Assembly (NCBI GenBank): GCA_963513935.1
Contig: OY740774.1
Location: forward strand, 25,935,949-25,999,948
Direction of reading: 5' to 3'
Source: Aphrophora alni
Taxonomy: Eukaryota > Arthropoda > Insecta > Hemiptera > Aphrophoridae
Length of the DNA stretch: 64,000 nt
Positions within the stretch are counted from its first letter, which is position 1. Every line of letters starts with the position of its first letter. The position numbers and the translations under genes were made by a program. Shown in pieces: positions 57,414 to 64,000 of this stretch. The notes beneath the pieces were generated by a model. That model was not told where the DNA came from and made no database searches. It saw only the letters and a list, made by a program, of their open reading frames with translations.

Positions 57414-58293
57414 ATCATTAAAAAAACCCCATTCAAATGTAATGTTATTTTCATCTAAATTCTTTACTGGATCTAACATGTACTTTTAGAAACAACTTAG
57501 CTGTTACAACCTAATATTTACACGTGAACCATCTTAACTGTATAAAGCATTAGTCCATTATAATCCCACTCCCTCACCTCACCAGTGTTTAGAGTTTTGT
57601 TCAAGAACAGTTTCGTCAATGGATCTCCGCAATAATACCCTTAAGCCCACCCAAATTCGTTCTCTTCGCTCAATACTTAACCCAACAAAGCCCAGTATAC
57701 GGATATAATGACATCATCTCACGGACGCTGATCTTTTCCCTAATGTCTTTAGTTCTGCTCCCCCCCCCCCAAGTCACCCTGCTCTAAATTAAGCTTGATT
57801 ATGAGTCTTTATTGACTCATTTAGGTAGAGTTTCTGAGTAGCTTTTGTGAAAGAAATGACATTTATTTCTCTCCTGCTTTGCGTATTGCCCAATGCGGAT
57901 GCTTTATACTATTTAAATAATAGACATTCTTGTAACTTATGTTTTAAATGTGTAACTTGAAATTATAAACAATTATGTTTCTTAATTTCTCGAAAGTCAA
58001 TTTCAAAATAAATAAACAACGAATTTTTAAACGAATAATAAAATAATGGGAAAGAGAAACGTTTTTATATTATTTTTTCTTTTATGACTGCGTGGAATTT
58101 ACGGTGCCTTTTATTTCGTCTTGTTATTATTGAGTGAATACACGTTGCAGTTCGATTTATCTAAACTTACGAATTTATAATTTTATTTTGGCCAATTTTT
58201 ATTGTATAACAATAGGGAGGAAACATAATACTGATAATTTTAATTTTTTATATAATCGATGCTTTGACATATTATGATAAAAGGTATTTAAAA
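57410..58293. repeat. Near-identical direct repeat, copy 1
   Basis: 884 bp found again at 63117-64000 with almost no differences. Starts at CACAATCATTAAAAAAACCCC. Far more similar than the older segmental copies, so it was duplicated recently. Confidence 0.9.
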
Positions 58294-58805
58294 AGTTAAC
58301 GAGAAAATATCAATTTCCCCTTTCCTCCTAAGTTGATGGAATGTATGTGTAAGGAATAATATTTTGGTTTTGTATAATAGGCGTAAAATTATTCAAACTA
58401 TGTACATGAAAAATTTCATTGGACGATTGTTTTCGTTTAGAAATTAAAAAAAAAAAAAATCTGTTTTCCCCTTTCTAAATATAGAATATGTTTTTAATAT
58501 TAAAATAAACAAAATGTTAGACCAATCACTTTATTAACTCTGAGTATTTAATGCCAGACACACAGCCAAAATGCATTACAAGGCTTCCTCTAGAAAACGC
58601 AACAAATTACGTTCACCTCTTGCATTATTTGATGAGAAAAACACAAAAGTATGTTGCAGAAACTTGTATCTGAAATATTCATGACTGTAGAAACTTTTAA
58701 TTGAACTTGTATAAAAGAAAACAAGATGAGGACATTTTTTACAACGGTTTCAAGCAAAGTTGATCAGTAGTACGAAAAAGTTAAACTTTCAACGCATTAG
58801 ATAGA

Positions 58806-59000
58806 ATAAAACTCGAACACAAGATCTCACGAAAATTACGTTTAGTTAATCAAACGTGTTTCAAAGACAAAGTCTCCATACCCAGTGATCCATGAGCTAC
58901 AAAAACTAACTGAAGTATCACTGCGGACGGCGACTTTGTTGTTGAACTGCGTTTGATTAAGTAAACGTAATTTTTGTGAGATCTTGTGTTCGAGTTTTAT
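58806..59000. mobile_element. MITE-like hairpin element (195 bp)
   Basis: Inverted ends of about 45 bp: ATAAAACTCGAACACAAGATC at the left and GATCTTGTGTTCGAGTTTTAT at the right, then 'tttagttaatcaaacg' and 'cgtttgattaagtaaac'. Its centre resembles the 7272-7442 element. No ORF. Confidence 0.75.
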
Positions 59001-59639
59001 AATATCTCACAAGTCAAGCTCAATATTTATTTATTTCAACGCATTATATAATTTAATTTAAAATCCACAAATTATGTGTGCTGCTAAAGGTTACAGATTA
59101 AATTAAAATATTATTCAAAGTGTTCATAAAATATTGCAAAGTCGTTTCAAATGAAAAATAATGATCCTTATGTAAAATAAACAAGACTAAAGAAGTTGAA
59201 GTCACTATCAGTGTATTTACCCAGTCCCATCATTCAGTGTAATACAAAACATAGGTTCCATGTGTAATGGACCAAGATAAGGTCTTTTAGAAAATGATAA
59301 ATTGTATTGATAGATCAAGAGGTCTTACACAGTGTGGGTACAGGTTTCATGATTCCAGTATTTGTGAATAATACTACTGTTGAAACGTTGGTTAGGCGCA
59401 AACGAACCTGTATTAGAAAATATCTACTCGCTTCGTCTCGGGCTGTACATATGTGAAGTAGCCGTCACTCGAAACTCTCAGTCGTGTCGGATATCGCAAC
59501 TATACAAATAACATATTTTCTTTGGAGGTCAGGATTCGAAATTACATTTATGACAATAACTTTGTTATTTCTCATCGTAGAGAGGTGTAATTGATATCAC
59601 TGTTAACAGAATTTTACAGGAGCTGGCAATTCGATAATA

Positions 59640-60247
59640 TATTGTAGAAACTTGCATGTGTGTAGACAAAGTAAAATCTCGTTTTTTACAAACCAACATT
59701 TCACCTACTAATAATAGTCCTATCGCAATAATCTAAGTACCATTGTCAAGCTAAGGAATTACCTGTACTTGCAAATTCTTATAACGAAACGATCCTAAAT
59801 CGCAATAAAAATAATTTAATAAATCGTTAAATTTGCTGTAGGTCAAAGGGTAACCAAGTTATCGACAAAATACAATTTCTTGACGATTGTCTACAACAGT
59901 CAAAACTAGTCCATGGATGAATGGAGTACAAACAACATCAACCATTCTACACAGTTCCGCGAAATAAAAAAGAATAGTTTCAGTTTATTGCTTCGTAAAA
60001 ACAAAAGGTTTTAAACATAATAAAATTTGTAAAAATGTCAGTGTATGTGTTTTTAGTTTAAATTGTTTTAAAGTTTTGAAATGTTATAGAATGATAAAAA
60101 TGTTTTTCACTTTTTAAATTCGTGTCGACTGTTGGAGCTGGGTTTCGGTTTAGACTAAGGATAGAGGTACTATCGTTTAGGTATCAGAAGGGCTTCGACA
60201 ATATGCGTATTCAGTAGGAAATGACGTGGTAGGAATTTTGAAGAAAA
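59640..60247. other. AT-rich region, no feature seen
   Basis: No ORF or repeat that I can support between the end of block E and the 86-bp array. Confidence 0.4.
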
Positions 60248-60849
60248 TTCGTCCCGAGGGGATCAGCCTTCAGAAAACGAAGGAGGTAGAATGAGTCGGG
60301 ATCAGCCGACAAACCAATCGGATGTTTGGAACGTTCGTCCTGGAGGGATCAGCTTTCAGACAACGAAGGAGGTAGAATGAGTCGGGATCAGCCGACAGAC
60401 CAATCGGATGTTTGCAACGTTCGTCCTGGAGGGATCAGCTTTCAGACAACGAAGGAGGAAGAATAAGTCGGGATCAGCCGTCAGACCAATCGGATGTTTG
60501 CAACGTTCGTCCTGGAGGGATCAGCTTTCAGACAACGAAGGAGGAAGAATAAGTCGGGATCAGCCGACAAACCAATCGGATGTTTGCAACGTTCGTCCTG
60601 GAGGGATCAGCTTTCAGACAACGAAGGAGGAAGAATAAGTCGGGATCAGCCGACAGACCAATCGGATGTTTGCAACGTTCGTCCTGGAGGGATCAGCTTT
60701 CAGACAACGAAGGAGGAAGAATAAGTCGGGATCAGCCGACAGACCAATCGGATGTTTGCAACGTTCGTCCTGGAGGGATCAGCCTTCAGACAACGAACGG
60801 GGAAGTCCGTGCTCCCGGGATCAGCCGACAGACCACAGAGGTAACGCTC
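60248..60849 (+). repeat. Tandem array, 86-bp unit, about seven copies
   Basis: Unit runs from TTCGTCCTGGAGGGATCAGC through CAATCGGATGTTTGCAACG. The first and last copies are more diverged. Because 86 is not a multiple of three, the same peptide recurs in shifted frames, giving several overlapping ORFs that begin at the ATG inside GGATGTTTGC. It abuts the mariner-like coding sequence. Confidence 0.93.
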
Positions 60850-61862
60850 GTCAGTAGTGGTTCAACCATCAGACAACAAACAGGGTATCAGCGTAATTTT
60901 CGTACCAAGTACGCTAAAGATCCTTCTAGTAGGTCTACAATTTATGAGTGGCATAGATGTTTTGTAGAAACAGGGTGCTCAGTGAAACGTAAGAAATCCT
61001 CAGGTCGTCCAAGCACATCTGACGAAGTAGTTGAGCAAGTGAGACAAAGTTTTGTCAACAGCTCTACGAAATCGACCCGGGGTGCATCTCGTGAGTTGAA
61101 AAGCCCACATACGACGGTTTGGCGTGTGATGAGAAAACGTTTACATTTGAAACCGTACCGATATTCGCTTTTACAAGCCATTAAAGACACTGATAAGATC
61201 GCCCGTACTAACTTCTGTGTGGATATGTTAAATCGAGTGGATGATGATGAACATTTCTTGGACAACATAATCTTTTCTGACGAGTCAACTTTTCACTTAA
61301 GTGGCAAGGTTAACACACATAACTGTAGGATTTGCGGCAGTGAAAATCCACATGAAACATTGCAACATGTTCGTGATAGCCCTAAAATGAACGTTTTTTC
61401 TGCGTTGAGCAAGAGGAAAATGTACGGTCCCTTTTTTCCCAAGAGATAACCATCAAGGGGATGGTGTACCTTGATATGTTGCAACAATTTTTGATACCAC
61501 AGATCGATGAGGACGACCGAGAACGAAATGTTTACTTCATGCAAGATGGCGCACCACCACACTATCTGACTGACGTCCGGGATTTTCTCAATTACCACTT
61601 TCCAGATGAATGGATTGGCTTGGCCTTGCTGCGCCAATTGCATGCCCCCCCCGTTCCCCAGACCTGACAACGGTAGATTTTTTCTTCTGGGGTTTCATAA
61701 AAGATATGGTGTGCGTACCTCCTTTGCCGGCCACTCTACCTGAACTTTACGCTGCCGCTTAGCAAGTTACACCTGAAATGCTAGTGAGAGTCTGGGAAGA
61801 AATCGACTACCGATGGGATATCTGCAGGATAACCAACGGAAGCCACATAGAACATCTTTAGT
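60850..61862 (+). pseudogene. Broken Tc1/mariner-superfamily transposase (DUF4817 type)
   Basis: N-terminal helix-turn-helix part (NFRTKYAKDPSSRSTIYEWH, then GRPST and TTVWRVMRKRLHLKPYR) and the DDE core are recognisable. The acidic residues are in IIFSDES, YFMQDGAPPHY and SPDLTTVDFFFWG-like segments. The frame breaks near 61440 and 61650, and a TAG lies at 61757, so no intact protein is made. The normal N-terminus is replaced by the 86-bp array. The element seems to end near 61982. Confidence 0.8.
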
Positions 61863-61949
61863 TTGAGGTAAAAAAACTTGAAGTGTTTTCCTTTAAAACA
61901 ACATTAAAACCAGCTCTGTACCTTGTTTCATTAAATTTATATGAATTTT

Positions 61950-61982
61950 CAAAGTTGTAAAGTCCTTTTTGAAACACCGTGT
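61950..61982. mobile_element. Probable right terminus of the mariner-like element
   Basis: TTTTTGAAACACCGTGTAT resembles the terminal repeats of this transposon group. I found no matching left end, which may have been lost beyond the 86-bp array. Confidence 0.45.
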
Positions 61983-63116
61983 ATTTAAGCAATGAAGTGT
62001 CACCCTCTCACTCCAAAGCAAAACGTGTTATTTCTTATTTTTGATTTTACAATTACAGAAGATTTTAAAATCAAGAATAACGTGTATAATCGCAAAACAG
62101 TTAACCTACATAACTTCAAGCGTGTTATAATAGTAGACTCTGGGTTTCATCTTCTTGATTTACATCTAAACAAGTATTCTCTCTTTAGTAATGGAATATA
62201 TTCATAAAAGTAAAAACTGGTTGAGAGTAAAGAGTTTTCATAATATTTCAACCTACAGAGAGAATCAGTTAGAACAACTCTTTACGAATCTGATTACACA
62301 TTTTAACACATATTTCAAAATAGCATTACGTCCCCGCAACACTCAAACCGGAAATAATACTATATAAGGATTTTTCTTGTTTTGTAAAGGCAAAAATCTT
62401 TCAGTAATTATCGCCATAAAAAAAATTAAAGAAAAGGACAAAAAATGAACACCATAACCCTCGAACACTCCAATAGGGTGAAGATAGGAAAAGGTTAAGG
62501 GTTTGTCAAGATAGACCTGATGGGAAAGGTGATAGAGAAAGAATACAAACAAAAAGTTGTAAACCCAGTTAGGATCTCTCGGGATTTCCACTCGTGTACT
62601 GCATGAGGGTATGCTGCTTGAACACAATTATTGTGATTATTAACAACGTATCACATAATAAAGTTAAACATTGTTGTGATTATAAACAACGTGTCCATAA
62701 TGAAGTTAGACATTATTGTGATTATAACTTAAGTATCCATAATAAAGTTGAAGTTTATGGAATATCCGACGTCGCATTACGGCGTAGTAAACGCATAGCT
62801 AGGAAAGTAAATAAACGAGTTTCTCAAAAGCTAAGTGTTTCTTGTCTTCGCAAAACGTTAAATTTGAAAGTTTGATTCTTGTTGTTTCTCCCTTTGTCCT
62901 TGTTTTAAGTGACGACCTTTGTTGGTAACTTTTTAGTGTTGTTTCATTGTTGTGTTGTGTAAATTGACCAAAGGCTCAAGAGTTACAGCACTCGTTTTTA
63001 ATTATTATAAAAATTTGTTTGTAGCAACAAGATATTTATACACGGGATGTTATTGTAACAATAAATCATGTATCCATAAAAACGATGGACATTAATGTGA
63101 TTGGACATTAATGTAC
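61983..63116. other. AT-rich region with small repeats
   Basis: Contains a dispersed-family copy (about 62430-62600) and three tandem ~50-bp copies around 62640-62756 ('cataataaagtt...gtgattataa'). A minus-strand ORF (62343-62627) and a plus-strand ORF (62594-62875) overlap these repeats. The latter ends with a basic LRRSKRIARKVNKR stretch reminiscent of retroelement polyprotein tails, but too short to call. Confidence 0.4.
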
Positions 63117-64000
63117 CACAATCATTAAAAAAACCCCATTCAAATGTAATGTTATTTTCATCTAAATTCTTTACTGGATCTAACATGTACTTTTAGAAAC
63201 AACTTAGCTGTTACAACCTAATATTTACACGTGAACCATCTTAACTGTATAAAGCATTAGTCCATTATAATCCCACTCCCTCACCTCACCAGTGTTTAGA
63301 GTTTTGTTCAAGAACAGTTTCGTCAATGGATCTCCGCAATAATACCCTTAAGCCCACCCAAATTCGTTCTCTTCGCTCAATACTTAACCCAACAAAGCCC
63401 AGTATACGGATATAATGACATCATCTCACGGACGCTGATCTTTTCCCTAATGTCTTTAGTTCTGCTCCCCCCCCCCCAAGTCACCCTGCTCTAAATTAAG
63501 CTTGATTATGAGTCTTTATTGACTCATTTAGGTAGAGTTTCTGAGTAGCTTTTGTGAAAGAAATGACATTTATTTCTCTCCTGCTTTGCGTATTGCCCAA
63601 TGCGGATGCTTTATACTATTTAAATAATAGACATTCTTGTAACTTATGTTTTAAATGTGTAACTTGAAATTATAAACAATTATGTTTCTTAATTTCTCGA
63701 AAGTCAATTTCAAAATAAATAAACAACGAATTTTTAAACGAATAATAAAATAATGGGAAAGAGAAACGTTTTTATATTATTTTTTCTTTTATGACTGCGT
63801 GGAATTTACGGTGCCTTTTATTTCGTCTTGTTATTATTGAGTGAATACACGTTGCAGTTCGATTTATCTAAACTTACGAATTTATAATTTTATTTTGGCC
63901 AATTTTTATTGTATAACAATAGGGAGGAAACATAATACTGATAATTTTAATTTTTTATATAATCGATGCTTTGACATATTATGATAAAAGGTATTTAAAA
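63117..64000. repeat. Near-identical direct repeat, copy 2
   Basis: Same 884 bp as 57410-58293, in the same orientation, and runs off the end of the window. The left border coincides with the right border of the LTR-like insertion in copy 1. Confidence 0.9.

Larger units (their letters stand above)
54500..59640. repeat. Segmental repeat block E (copy 2)
   Basis: Diverged copy of 23300-27880, with the same landmarks in order: 'ccagtgtttagagtttcg' (54787), 'ggtggtcatgta' (55860), 'ccagtgtttagagttttg' (57580), 'gaggcttcctctagaaaa'-like and 'ttgaaacgttggttaggc' (59380). It carries a probable solo LTR and a hairpin MITE not present in copy 1. No intact gene. Confidence 0.55.

Noticed and set aside
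62594..62875. Retroelement polyprotein C-terminus from the LRRSKRIARK stretch
   Set aside because: Only a short basic motif. The upstream part is a 50-bp tandem repeat and no pol domains are nearby.

Overview
This is an AT-rich animal nuclear window, most likely from an arthropod. It is almost entirely repeats and mobile DNA, and I see no convincing host gene. Fragments of Jockey-like and RTE-like LINEs, a Tc1/mariner-superfamily transposase of the DUF4817 type, LTR elements and an initiator-Met-tRNA-primed LTR element point to an insect or close relative. The species cannot be told from sequence alone.

The main feature is a complete Polinton/Maverick (adintovirus-like) element at 39524-53662, about 14.1 kb. 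It has inverted terminal repeats of about 2.13 kb, AG...CT termini and an intact 6-bp target duplication, TATGCG. Two paralogous copies of the target, at 16495 and 22577, remain empty. Inside are twelve ORFs, all on the minus strand and tightly packed. In transcription order they are: a short ORF matching only the N-terminal domain of Polinton DNA polymerase B, a chromodomain integrase, an FtsK/HerA packaging ATPase, a conserved acidic Polinton protein, a phage-tail-fibre-like repeat protein, a parvovirus-type phospholipase A2, an adenain-type protease, a penton-like and a hexon-like capsid protein, three small proteins (one PC4-like) and a three-module cysteine-rich protein. The capsid, maturation, packaging and integration genes look intact. 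The polymerase body is missing, so the element looks like a recent, morphogenesis-competent but replication-dependent derivative. Several junctions use 4-base stop/start overlaps. The protease has no usable AUG near its start and follows an A9 run at the end of the phospholipase gene.

Region by region: 1-5129 is a large inverted repeat (arms at least 1.26 kb) whose right arm carries a solo LTR; it is followed by a 106-bp tandem array. 5.4-14.8 kb is AT-rich with LINE remnants and hairpin MITEs. 14.8-29.8 kb and 37.5-59.6 kb are diverged copies of a segmental repeat of about 9 kb, interrupted by solo LTRs, a 5'-truncated Jockey-like LINE and the Polinton. 31454-37420 is a non-autonomous LTR retrotransposon with 1.9-kb LTRs and no pol. 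60.2-62 kb is an 86-bp tandem array running into a broken mariner-like transposase. 63117-64000 is a near-identical direct copy of 57410-58293.

All calls come from reading the sequence and from recognising protein families. No database search was possible.
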